64,000 nt of DNA from Geitlerinema sp. BBD 1991-9 (GTDB lineage: Bacteria; Cyanobacteriota; Cyanobacteriia; Cyanobacteriales; Geitlerinemataceae), in the NCBI GenBank assembly GCA_001657325.1, contig LWRO01000014.1, positions 18,155 through 82,154 of the forward strand. The letters are read 5' to 3'. Below the pieces are notes generated by a model. The model was not told where the DNA came from and made no database searches. It saw only the letters and a list, made by a program, of their open reading frames with translations. The first letter of the stretch is position 1; each line of letters begins with the position of its first letter. Made by a program: the position numbers and the translations under genes. Shown piece after piece: positions 54,991 to 63,111 of this stretch.

Positions 54991-55951
54991 TGACCCACTG
55001 CACGAGCAGAACGGCGATGATGTTGACCACCAGCGTCAAGCCGAACAAAATTAAGGCAAGGTACATCAACGCGCCAATATGGAGAGGATCGAGGGCTTCG
55101 GCGAATTGGTTGGCGAGAATTGCAGGAATGGTATAGCCGGAATCGAATAGCGAAGGACTAATGCGAACCGCATTGCCGATGACCATCGTAACGGCCATCG
55201 TTTCCCCGAGCGCTCGACCCAACGCCAAAATTACGGCACCGATAATTCCCGCACTTCCCGCCGGAAGTAGCGCGCACCAAATGGTTTCCCAGCGGGTTGC
55301 GCCCAAGGACATCGAGGCGCTTCGCAGTTCGGGCGGAACAGCTAGCAGGACTTCTCGCGAAATGGTCGCGATCGTCGGCAAAATCATAATCGATAGCAAC
55401 ACACCCGCAGCAAACATTCCCGGTCCAAAAGGTTCGCTACTAAACAGGGGAATCCAACCGAAGTGTTCGTACAACCACTGTTGCAGGGGGGTGAGAAACG
55501 GAACGAGGACGAAAATTCCCCACAGTCCGATGATGACACTGGGAATGGCAGCGATTAGTTCGATGAGAAAGGCAATGGGCGATCGAACCCATAACGGCAG
55601 AAAGTTTTCACTGGTCACGATGGCGGTGGCGAGGCCGAACGGAACAGCCAGCAGGAGCGCAATCGTTGAGGTAACGAGGGTTCCGTAAATAAATGGCAAA
55701 GCACCAAAGACTTTGCGCGTCGAACTCCACTCCCGACCCCAGAGAAAGGATAGTCCGAATTCCTCGATCGACGGCCGCGCGTCCTTGAAAACCACCCAGC
55801 TCATCCAAAACAGCGTCCCGGCTGTCACGAGCGCAAATCCCCAGGCGAGGACGACAAACCCGTTTTCCAGCCAAATTCCTTCGCCTTGGGTTTGAGTGAG
55901 ATCGAGGTCTCGATCGAGGTCAGTTGAGGTTGGCGGTTGACTCGGTGTCAT
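54968..55951 (-). CDS. pstC: Phosphate ABC transporter permease PstC
   Basis: 327 residues from the ATG at 55951; the frame opens at 56110 but the extra part would overlap pstS. Six helices and the signature VPPELRSASMSLGATRWETIWCALLPAGSAGIIGAVILALGRALGETMAVTMVIGN are seen. PSVIIGLWGIFVLVPFL is typical. The C-terminal codons (QTPADR) lie inside the 54945-54990 hairpin. Confidence 0.95.
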   Translation of the reverse strand: MTPSQPPTSTDLDRDLDLTQTQGEGIWLENGFVVLAWGFALVTAGTLFWMSWVVFKDARPSIEEFGLSFLWGREWSSTRKVFGALPFIYGTLVTSTIALLLAVPFGLATAIVTSENFLPLWVRSPIAFLIELIAAIPSVIIGLWGIFVLVPFLTPLQQWLYEHFGWIPLFSSEPFGPGMFAAGVLLSIMILPTIATISREVLLAVPPELRSASMSLGATRWETIWCALLPAGSAGIIGAVILALGRALGETMAVTMVIGNAVRISPSLFDSGYTIPAILANQFAEALDPLHIGALMYLALILFGLTLVVNIIAVLLVQWVSQTPADR

Positions 55952-56090
55952 GAAAACTGTGGTATTGGATGCTTGTAAAATCCTTGTGAAATGACCGTTT
56001 GAGATGGTTGAGGGACACCTCAAATGAGAGATGTCCCCAAGATTCGACGAACTTTGAAATCGAGCTTCACGAAAAAGTCGTCTGTTCGAC

Positions 56091-57128
56091 TTAGAAGCTG
56101 ACCGCTGCAATGGCGTCCGCAGCCACCAGTCCGGGAATGCGAGTATATTGCAGATCGTTGTTGATATCTTGACCGTCTTCTAAAATCCACTGAACCATCG
56201 TTTCGATGGCTTCTGCTTTATCGGAGTCACCGTAGTTTTCCTTGATCATCAACCACGTCACACCAACGATCGAATACCCTTGTTCGGGGTCTTCCAATCC
56301 TTGAGGAATAAAATGATTGTCCTCGGTGGAAAATTCCATCGTTTCTAACGCGAGATCGGCGTTAGCTACGGGAATCGGTGCGACGAATTCAAGGGACTTG
56401 TTTTGGAGGAGCGCGTATTTCATGTCGTTTTCAGCCGCGTAGCTGGCTTGAACGTACCCGATCGCTCCTTCGTTTTGCTGGACGAGGGCAGCAACCCCAG
56501 AGTTACCGCGGCCACCTTGGACGTTGGCAGCAGACGGCCATTCGTCAGGGCTTTTCGTGGCGATGAAAGCGTTGCTCAACGCTGCTAAGTGACGGGTAAA
56601 GATAAACGTCGTTCCACTTCCATCAGCGCGGACGCTCACGCGGATGGGTTTGTTGGGAAGGGTGACACCGGGATTCGCCGACGTAATTGCCGGATCGTTC
56701 CAGCGAGAAATTTCACCCGAGAAGATTTTGGGCAGTGCTTCGCGAGTGATTTTGAGGTTGTCAACACCGGGGAGGTTGTACACCACGGCGACAGCACCGC
56801 CTGCGGTGGGAACTAAGATCAAGCCGTCTTCCATTTGAGCGATATCGTCGGCACTCGGGGGTGCGTCAGTGCCGCCAAAGTCAGTTGTTCCCGCAATGAA
56901 CTGGCGGATACCGCCACCACTACCGATTGCTTCGTAATTTATTTGGATGCCGGTTTTGCTTTGAATTTCGGCAAAATATCTATCGTAGAGGGGTTTGGGG
57001 AAGGTCGCACCCGCTCCGTTGAGAGTTACGGCTTGTGCGATCGAGGTCGTCAGCGACCCAACGGACATGGCAAACGTCGCAGCTGAAATCGTAGCGACGC
57101 GACGCAAAACTGCGGTCGAGAAAATCAT
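56091..57128 (-). CDS. pstS: Phosphate-binding protein PstS
   Basis: 345 residues from the ATG at 57128. A signal peptide (ISAATFAMSVGSLTTSIAQA) precedes LNGAGATFPKPLYDRYFAEI. Phosphate ligands lie in GSGGGIRQFIAGTTDFGGTDAP and RADGSGTTFIFTRHL. No lipobox is seen. It captures periplasmic phosphate. It is first in the operon, with a phased TTAA array 71 bases upstream. Confidence 0.96.
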   Translation of the reverse strand: MIFSTAVLRRVATISAATFAMSVGSLTTSIAQAVTLNGAGATFPKPLYDRYFAEIQSKTGIQINYEAIGSGGGIRQFIAGTTDFGGTDAPPSADDIAQMEDGLILVPTAGGAVAVVYNLPGVDNLKITREALPKIFSGEISRWNDPAITSANPGVTLPNKPIRVSVRADGSGTTFIFTRHLAALSNAFIATKSPDEWPSAANVQGGRGNSGVAALVQQNEGAIGYVQASYAAENDMKYALLQNKSLEFVAPIPVANADLALETMEFSTEDNHFIPQGLEDPEQGYSIVGVTWLMIKENYGDSDKAEAIETMVQWILEDGQDINNDLQYTRIPGLVAADAIAAVSF

Positions 57129-57592
57129 AATTGTTTCCGTCCTCACGTTAGGAGATTCGATCGAATCGAGGCTGAATGTGGTTCACCATAAAGGACGGGA
57201 TTTAACACAGCGTAAGACCAAAATTAACTTAAGTTTAACTAAAAGTTGCGATTGGATTAAGTGTATTCTTACATACCAATTTTGTGATGTTTTTTCGATC
57301 TTGTATGACGATCGAGCGTCCAAAATATCCTAAGCTATCGAATTGAGGTGCTTTGTGTTCGTCGTGGGCAAAAGCTCCTAATTTTTATCCGAATCTGGAT
57401 ATTTTTCAAGCGAACTCGATCGAGTCGTCCGTTATTGGCTGATGTCCTTGCTGATTTCACTGAGAGTTTGTACAGTATCTTCGGAATTCAACGTGGAAAA
57501 TGGATTCGATCGTAAATTGCCAATCGTGAATCGTCAATTCTAGTACCCGTCACTTTCCTCGATCGACTGCGGGAACGCACGTCATTACTGCT
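57129..57592. other. Divergent regulatory region between pstS and the TonB-like gene
   Basis: Contains the Pho-box-like array at 57199-57239 and short ATCGTAAATT/CAATCGTGAATCGTCAATTC repeats near 57508-57540 in front of the TonB-like gene. No ORF is credible. Confidence 0.5.
57199..57239 (-). promoter_or_regulatory. Candidate Pho-box array of pstS
   Basis: On the coding (minus) strand GTTAAACT (57239-57232), GTTAATTT (57228-57221), TCTTACGC (weak, 57217-57210) and GTTAAATC (57206-57199) sit at an exact 11-bp period. Cyanobacterial PhoB/SphR sites are octamers with a TTAA core spaced by 3 bases. The context (pstSCAB) agrees. Confidence 0.6.
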
Positions 57593-58894
57593 ATGAGCTT
57601 GAAATTGTCCGAACGGGAGCCACAACAAGAGGAACGCATCCAAGAGGCACGCCCCCTCATCGATTGGCATCGGCTGTTCAAATTTTGCCTGACCCCCGTT
57701 CGCAAAATCGCAGACATTCAAACCCCCAAACCGATCGAGCAAGCAATTTTAAGCGTACCCAAACCCGTGCGCGTGGTTTTGTTTCGGCCGATCCTCGTGG
57801 TAGCGGTGATTTTTCACTATTGGATTTTGACACTACCCTCTCCGAGCGATCCACCATCGGAACCTGATATGACCGAAGAAGTCGAAGAAGAAATTCAAGA
57901 AGAAGAAGTTCGCATCACGAAATTACAAACCACACAAACTGAACCCCCTCCCCAAGCTACACCACCACCTGCCACGCCACCGTCTAATCCTCAACCGTCG
58001 AACCGAGCCACACTACCGAGTCTAGAACCGACCCCAACAGCGACCCCAACCCCGACTGAAGCGCCGACCTCATCTGACGAACCCACCCCAACCCCAACTC
58101 CAACATCAACACCAAACCCCAAATCTGAGGCGACCCCCGAACCCACTCCGTCTCCATCTCCGACCCCCGATCCCGGTCAAGGCACAACCCTTGAAGATCC
58201 GTTTAACGATTTTCCGTTTCCACCGAATGCTGCTACTGGCTCGTTGGGATTGCTTTCAGCGGAAAGCGATGCAGAGGCGCGAAATATACCGAGCGATATC
58301 GATGGGGTTTATGGATTCTACACGAGTGTTTTACCCGAACGTAATATTTCGATCGGCGAACCCGTAAAAAACGAGCAAAACTTCAGAATCTATCCTCTGA
58401 CACCTCAAGTAGAAGGGATAGAACCGCAATTTTTGCACCTCGTTTTTCATCAGAATAAAACAGTTATTTTTCGGGCAACACAAGCTGTAACGGAACTTGC
58501 TGCGTTGCAAGATGCAGAATCAATTTCAGTAGAAGAACGACAGTTCGAGCAAGCCATCAATGCTGCAGGAAACGATCTAACACTATCACAGTTTCGTGGT
58601 GTTGAGTTAGCGCAGGGTGCGACCCAATTTTGTTGCAATCCGAATCGCTACAGACCCAAAGGAATTACAGTTGCAATGTTCCAAACGACTCTCGACGATC
58701 TAAAAGCAACTGTCACGTCGAGATTACAAGAACAAAGCTTCTCTATCCGCCCCACTTCATACCAAGGTGTCGAGGCATTTGAAGTTCAACTGAGTTCGTT
58801 TACGGGTTACGTAATTTTTGCACCGGCTTATCAGCAACCGGGTCGTTCCGGCCCTCCACCTTACGCGATGTTTACATCAACAACACCACCTTAA
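57593..58894 (+). CDS. TonB-like envelope protein with Pro-rich linker
   Basis: 433 residues: a cytosolic N-terminus (1-59), one membrane helix (about 60-82, VVLFRPILVVAVIFHYWILTL) with His75, an acidic stretch (93-107), a Pro/Thr-rich spacer (117-200) and a C-terminal domain (205-433) with CC at 347-348. This is the TonB layout, and TonB helices carry a functional His. Convergent exbB-exbD-exbD genes follow. The C-terminal domain is not a recognisable TonB_C fold, so the outer-membrane partner is unknown. ATG at 57593. Confidence 0.7.
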   Translation: MSLKLSEREPQQEERIQEARPLIDWHRLFKFCLTPVRKIADIQTPKPIEQAILSVPKPVRVVLFRPILVVAVIFHYWILTLPSPSDPPSEPDMTEEVEEEIQEEEVRITKLQTTQTEPPPQATPPPATPPSNPQPSNRATLPSLEPTPTATPTPTEAPTSSDEPTPTPTPTSTPNPKSEATPEPTPSPSPTPDPGQGTTLEDPFNDFPFPPNAATGSLGLLSAESDAEARNIPSDIDGVYGFYTSVLPERNISIGEPVKNEQNFRIYPLTPQVEGIEPQFLHLVFHQNKTVIFRATQAVTELAALQDAESISVEERQFEQAINAAGNDLTLSQFRGVELAQGATQFCCNPNRYRPKGITVAMFQTTLDDLKATVTSRLQEQSFSIRPTSYQGVEAFEVQLSSFTGYVIFAPAYQQPGRSGPPPYAMFTSTTPP

Positions 58895-58916
58895 AAAATA
58901 GCTTCAAATCGGACTG

Positions 58917-59378
58917 CTACTCAGTTTCAGATTCAGCAGTTTCTTCTGTTTCTGCTCCAATCGCCAGCGCAACGCGATTTCCACCAACCTCTCGCATTTG
59001 AGACAGCAAAAGAATAACGTCTTCGTAAGGAATTTCAGGGTGAGGAATTAACAACACCGAACTTTGGGCGTTATTTTCCAGGTATGCTGGAATTTGGCGG
59101 AGAAGTTTGTCTCGATCGATCTCTTGACTGTCTGCCTTTAACCCACTGTACTGGTCGATTTCAACGGCTAAGAAAGGCGGTTGCTCGGCCGGATTTGCGG
59201 CAGCTTCTTCGTCACCGGGTAAATCCACATCGACAACATCAGGTTCCCCCGTTAGGGTCATCGAAACTAACACGAAAAAGGCCAACACCACCATAATCAA
59301 ATTTAGCATCGGTGTTAAATCGATTTCGGGCGCTGACGAGGCACGTTGTCGAGTATTTAACATTGAAAAGCGATTCAT
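58917..59378 (-). CDS. exbD: ExbD/TolR family protein 1, with Asn at the proton site
   Basis: 153 residues from the ATG at 59378 with GGAGG upstream; a TTG three codons earlier is less likely. The N-terminal helix region EIDLTPMLNLIMVVLAFFVLVSM aligns with ExbD INVTPFIDVMLVLLIIF, but the essential Asp (Asp25 in E. coli) is Asn26 here. The periplasmic domain follows (VDLPGDEEAA, PHPEIPYEDVILLLSQM) with an acidic end. It lies 20 bases after the second exbD. It may act only as a partner of that copy. Confidence 0.88.
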   Translation of the reverse strand: MNRFSMLNTRQRASSAPEIDLTPMLNLIMVVLAFFVLVSMTLTGEPDVVDVDLPGDEEAAANPAEQPPFLAVEIDQYSGLKADSQEIDRDKLLRQIPAYLENNAQSSVLLIPHPEIPYEDVILLLSQMREVGGNRVALAIGAETEETAESETE

Positions 59379-59398
59379 CGTTCTCAAACCTCCTCAAC

Positions 59399-59830
59399 TC
59401 ATTCAATGACGAGTGAAACTTCCGTTTCTCCACTTTCTTGGATCGCTTGTAACAGTCGATCGACTTGGGAATAGTCCAAAGTTCGATCGGCATTTAACGT
59501 AATGGCACCCTCGGGATTTTCTTCGAGGAATTGTTGCACTCGATCGATCAGTTCGTCTTCCTCGATCGCTGCATTTTCATAAAAAATAACCCCGTCGCGA
59601 TCCAATCCCACCACAAGCCGCTCGATCTCTTCGGGGTCTTCTGCTCCCAATCCGCCAGCCCCTGTTCCGTCTTTAACATTAGGTAGATCGACATTAAAAA
59701 CGCCCTGTCCAGTCAAACTCATCGACAGAATAATGAAAAATGTCAAAACGGACATTAAGACATCCATCATGGGCGTAAGATTAACTTTGGGAGTTTGAGA
59801 AAAACCTTGTCGAACGTTTCTCGATCTCAT
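59399..59830 (-). CDS. exbD: ExbD/TolR family protein 2, canonical
   Basis: 143 residues. VNLTPMMDVLMSVLTFFIILSM has Asp23 at the proton-carrying position. The periplasmic part (FNVDLPNVKDG, TLNADRTLDYSQVDRLLQAIQESGETEVSLVIE) is of the ExbD type. It should couple the proton gradient through ExbB. It is located between exbB (67 bases upstream) and the Asn-bearing copy. Confidence 0.92.
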   Translation of the reverse strand: MRSRNVRQGFSQTPKVNLTPMMDVLMSVLTFFIILSMSLTGQGVFNVDLPNVKDGTGAGGLGAEDPEEIERLVVGLDRDGVIFYENAAIEEDELIDRVQQFLEENPEGAITLNADRTLDYSQVDRLLQAIQESGETEVSLVIE

Positions 59831-59897
59831 ATATCCTGTAACTCGCTCAGTGCTTGAGAAAAGCTGGATTTTGTCAATAAATCTTACTTAATCCCCG

Positions 59898-60671
59898 TTA
59901 ATCATCTACCGAAAAACTGCTAGGATGATTTGACGGTTTTGACGCAGGTAAAGCCATACTTCGTGTGTTTTGATTGGGGTCGTGCCAAAACTGACGGTAA
60001 ATCAGCTCTAATTCGCTACCAACTTGTGCGAAATAGTCCATTTGTTGCGACTGCAACGTGACCATCAAGCGAAACACCAACAACGCGACGATCGCCACAA
60101 TCATTCCAGCAGCGGTGGTAATCAACGCTTCCCCAATCCCACCCGCAGCTTTCGTCGCTTCTTCCGCTGAACCTCCAGCCCCAACGTTGAGGTTATCGAA
60201 CGTCCGAATCAAACCGGTCACCGTCCCTAACAATCCCAACAACGGTGCAACTGCGACAACCGTTTCAAAAAGTTTGTCTCCTTTTCGCATTTTGACGAAT
60301 TCTTTATCGGCTGCTGCTTCCATCGCCAAACGGAAGGTTTCCGGGGTCGGGTGGCGCAGTTTCAACGGCGCGAGGAGAAAGCGTCCGATAGCTAAATAGC
60401 GTGCATATTCAGCAATTTCGGCAGCTTTTCCCATGTCATACCGTGCGGCATCGAGAACATCGTTCACGATACGGTCTTCTTGGCTGACCAGTCGAATCCA
60501 AAACCAGCCCCGTTCGAGGGCAGTTGCCAGGGTTAACACGGATAACCCCAACAGCGGCCACATCACTGGACCGCCTTTGAGGAATTCGTCAATAATGCGT
60601 GGCGCCGTTTCGATCGCGGTATTCTGTACTTCGGCAGGCGTTTCTGCTAAAAAATACACTAAAAAAAACAT
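59898..60671 (-). CDS. exbB: ExbB/TolQ/MotA proton channel family protein
   Basis: 257 residues. The first helix is PVMWPLLGLSVLTLATALERGWFW. Conserved helices two and three are FETVVAVAPLLGLLGTVTGLIRTF and GGIGEALITTAAGMIVAIVALLVFRLM, with the pore threonines. It forms the stator-like pentamer with ExbD. It is the first gene of an exbB-exbD-exbD operon. A phased TTAA array lies 66 bases upstream. Confidence 0.93.
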   Translation of the reverse strand: MFFLVYFLAETPAEVQNTAIETAPRIIDEFLKGGPVMWPLLGLSVLTLATALERGWFWIRLVSQEDRIVNDVLDAARYDMGKAAEIAEYARYLAIGRFLLAPLKLRHPTPETFRLAMEAAADKEFVKMRKGDKLFETVVAVAPLLGLLGTVTGLIRTFDNLNVGAGGSAEEATKAAGGIGEALITTAAGMIVAIVALLVFRLMVTLQSQQMDYFAQVGSELELIYRQFWHDPNQNTRSMALPASKPSNHPSSFSVDD

Positions 60672-60736
60672 GGAGTTGGGGTGACTTAAAAAAGTCCTTT
60701 TTTACTGTTAAGATTAACGGAATTTTTCGATCGAGA

Positions 60737-60777
60737 CTATTAAGGTACGATTAACGCTCTAGAAAATTAAGGTTAAG
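60737..60777 (-). promoter_or_regulatory. Candidate Pho-box array of exbB
   Basis: On the minus strand CTTAACCT (60777-60770), TTTTCTAG (unmatched slot), GTTAATCG (60755-60748) and CTTAATAG (60744-60737) keep an 11-bp period. Two further sites (GTTAATCT 60718-60711 and CTTAACAG 60712-60705) overlap each other nearby. Its distance to exbB almost equals that of the pstS array to pstS. It also touches the chrA leader. Confidence 0.5.
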
Positions 60778-60783
60778 AAAGAA

Positions 60784-62019
60784 ATGAAACAAGCACCAGA
60801 CAATTCACCAACGGTGACATCTCCCGCTCTTATCTCACGCTTGGGGGGGTTGGCACGGATGTTTTTAAAACTCGGTACGGTTGGTTTTGGCGGCCCCCAA
60901 GCACACATCGCCATGATTAACGACGAAGCAGTCGTTCGTCGCAATTGGATGACGCCAGAGCAGTTTACAGAAGGCTTGGCCGTGTGCCAGATGCTTCCCG
61001 GCCCGGCATCAACCCAAATGGGAATTTATACGGGGTACGTTCGTGCGGGGCAACTCGGTGCGTTGGTAGCCGGATTGTGCTTTATTGCCCCAGCTTTTCT
61101 CATTGTCGTGGCTTTATCTTGGGGATATTTTCGATTTCAAGGGCTTCCTCAAGTAGAGGCGTTGTTTTTAGGGATTTCTCCCATTGTCACGGCGATCGTG
61201 TTGGGATTTTGTTGGAAGCTGGGACGAAAAACGTTATCGAACCGCGTGGGATGGACGATCTCGATCGTTGTTTTAGCTTTGATGGTGTTCGCAAAAATCA
61301 ACGTTCTGTTATTATTCCTGCTTTCCGGTTTCTTTGGACTGTATTTATATGCACCACAGAAGCCAACTTCAGCTTGGTTAATTCCAGCATTCCCAGTCGT
61401 TTGGAGCACAGTGCAAACGCCGCTTCCAAACGAGAGTAACTTTTGGGGTTGGGAACGCATTTCTATTTATGGACTTCCCCTTTTATGGTTTTTTATAAAA
61501 GTCGGAAGTTTGATTTTTGGGGGCGGCTTAGTGATTATTCCCCTGATCGAGTTTGAGGTGGTCGATCGATTGCAATGGTTGACACGAGAAGAGTTTATTA
61601 ATGGTGTAGCGATCGGACAGTTGAGTCCGGGCCCAGTGGTGTTGACAGCGGCGTTTGTCGGTTATAAAGTTGCCGGTTTATTCGGTGCATTGACGGCCTC
61701 GATCGGTGTATTTTTTCCCTCATTTGCATTTGTCATGTTAGCGATGCCGTTTTGGGTGCAATTGCGCCAAAATCCTTGGATTCAAGCTTTTTTAAAAGGC
61801 GTAACACCTGCTGTTCTCGGTGCGATCGCGGCTGCTTCGATTCCGTTAGCCCAGGAAGCCATCATGCAAGGTACGGTTTGGAAATCCGTTTTAGCCGGAT
61901 CGATCGCCATTGCTTCTCTCGTCGGATTGTTGCGGTTTAAACTTCCGACTTGGTTGTTAATTCTTGTTGGTGCAGTTATTGGCAGTTTGGTGGGTTGGCT
62001 AGAAGGAATTTTGGTTTGA
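60784..62019 (+). CDS. chrA: Chromate transporter, two CHR domains
   Basis: 411 residues. It has the two related halves of long-chain ChrA: FLKLGTVGFGGPQAHIAMI and FIKVGSLIFGGGLVIIPLIE, each followed by a GLAVCQMLPGPASTQMG- or GVAIGQLSPGPVVLTAAFVG-type motif. It exports chromate by an antiport mechanism and could also handle sulfate-like anions. About ten membrane segments are seen. It is divergent from exbB, with a 112-bp shared gap. ATG at 60784. Confidence 0.93.
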   Translation: MKQAPDNSPTVTSPALISRLGGLARMFLKLGTVGFGGPQAHIAMINDEAVVRRNWMTPEQFTEGLAVCQMLPGPASTQMGIYTGYVRAGQLGALVAGLCFIAPAFLIVVALSWGYFRFQGLPQVEALFLGISPIVTAIVLGFCWKLGRKTLSNRVGWTISIVVLALMVFAKINVLLLFLLSGFFGLYLYAPQKPTSAWLIPAFPVVWSTVQTPLPNESNFWGWERISIYGLPLLWFFIKVGSLIFGGGLVIIPLIEFEVVDRLQWLTREEFINGVAIGQLSPGPVVLTAAFVGYKVAGLFGALTASIGVFFPSFAFVMLAMPFWVQLRQNPWIQAFLKGVTPAVLGAIAAASIPLAQEAIMQGTVWKSVLAGSIAIASLVGLLRFKLPTWLLILVGAVIGSLVGWLEGILV

Positions 62020-63111
62020 GTTTTGTTTTTGAGTTTGTTGACAAGACTCAGATAAAAAAGCCTAAAACTGGTTGGAACTTATACCATTTCTCGATAATCC
62101 TGCTAGAGATTCTCGGCTGAACTGGGGCGAACACCGTTCGCCCCTACAGACATCTATGGCATGAATTTTATGGTATTAACTGGGGAAGGAGCTTGGGCTT
62201 GAATTGGCAGGAATTCGGTATTGACAAGGATTTCAGCTATTTTGGTTCTCTTGGAATTACGGTGTAATTGGGTTGCTTACGATACCCATATTGTTGGTGT
62301 CGGGGCGAACGGCCGTTCGCCCCGACACCAAGTCCAATAGGCCGGGTGCATTTCAATTACATCAATTTAAGTTGTTGTTAAAGATTGTGTGAATTCTGGA
62401 AAAGGCTTCGATCGAGAATTCATGAATGGCAGGCCAGACAAGGATTTCATGGAATCGCTCCTTCCTATTTGCTCGATCGAGAAGTTCGATCGAAGTCCTG
62501 ATTTCGTTAAATTTCGTAAATAGATTGCACGATCTCCGTAAAAAAATCGCGATTTTCCCGATAGTCATTGGGAAAGTATATCTTAAGTAAATTTACGGAT
62601 TTTACTTGATTTCTTTATTGAAAATTCACAGATATTTTCCTGAAAATTGATTAGTTTAGGATTGATTCGAGAGCAAAAAGATCGATCGAGTTCTCAGGTT
62701 TTTAAGCAAAAATACGGAGATACTCGATCGATCTAGTGCTTTCGATATACGACTTGAAACTCATAGACATGACGCTCGATCTACGTTCTTGCTGACTTCA
62801 AGCAGATTTCCGTAATCTGGAATTTTCCAGCGTTTTATTGCCTGTGTTCCTTTCTGGGTAAGGGTTTTTAGGAGGTTTGCTTTAACTTAAATCTCGGAAT
62901 GTCAAATATAAATTTTTGTAAATAAGAGCGGATTTTCCGTAAAACTCTTTTCTAAATTCCGAGAGATAAGTAGAACGGCAACTCACAGATCTATTATTCA
63001 GAGATCTGTTGAGGTTCCGTTGATTTACGTAATCCAGCTAAGTTGAGATCTCGTTATTCTTGCGCATCTACTTCATTCAACTCTAGAAAGTCTAAATCAG
63101 GAGTATCTGTC
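62020..63111. other. Long intergenic region with repeats
   Basis: Holds GGGGCGAAC/GTTCGCCCC at 62124-62146, the dispersed repeat with a 38-bp palindrome (62238-62331) and a solo family 1 MITE end GGGTGCATTTCA at 62344. From 62500 on, TTTACGG/CCGTAAA-type motifs recur (about 62535, 62594, 62714, 62813, 62936). No gene is accepted here. Confidence 0.45.
62238..62331 (+). repeat. Dispersed repeat, copy 2, with 38-bp palindrome
   Basis: Similar to 50007-50095 in the opposite orientation. Bases 62294-62331 form a perfect palindrome with half-site TTGGTGTCGGGGCGAACGG; copy 1 has an imperfect version. It could fold into a long cruciform or RNA hairpin. Confidence 0.7.
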
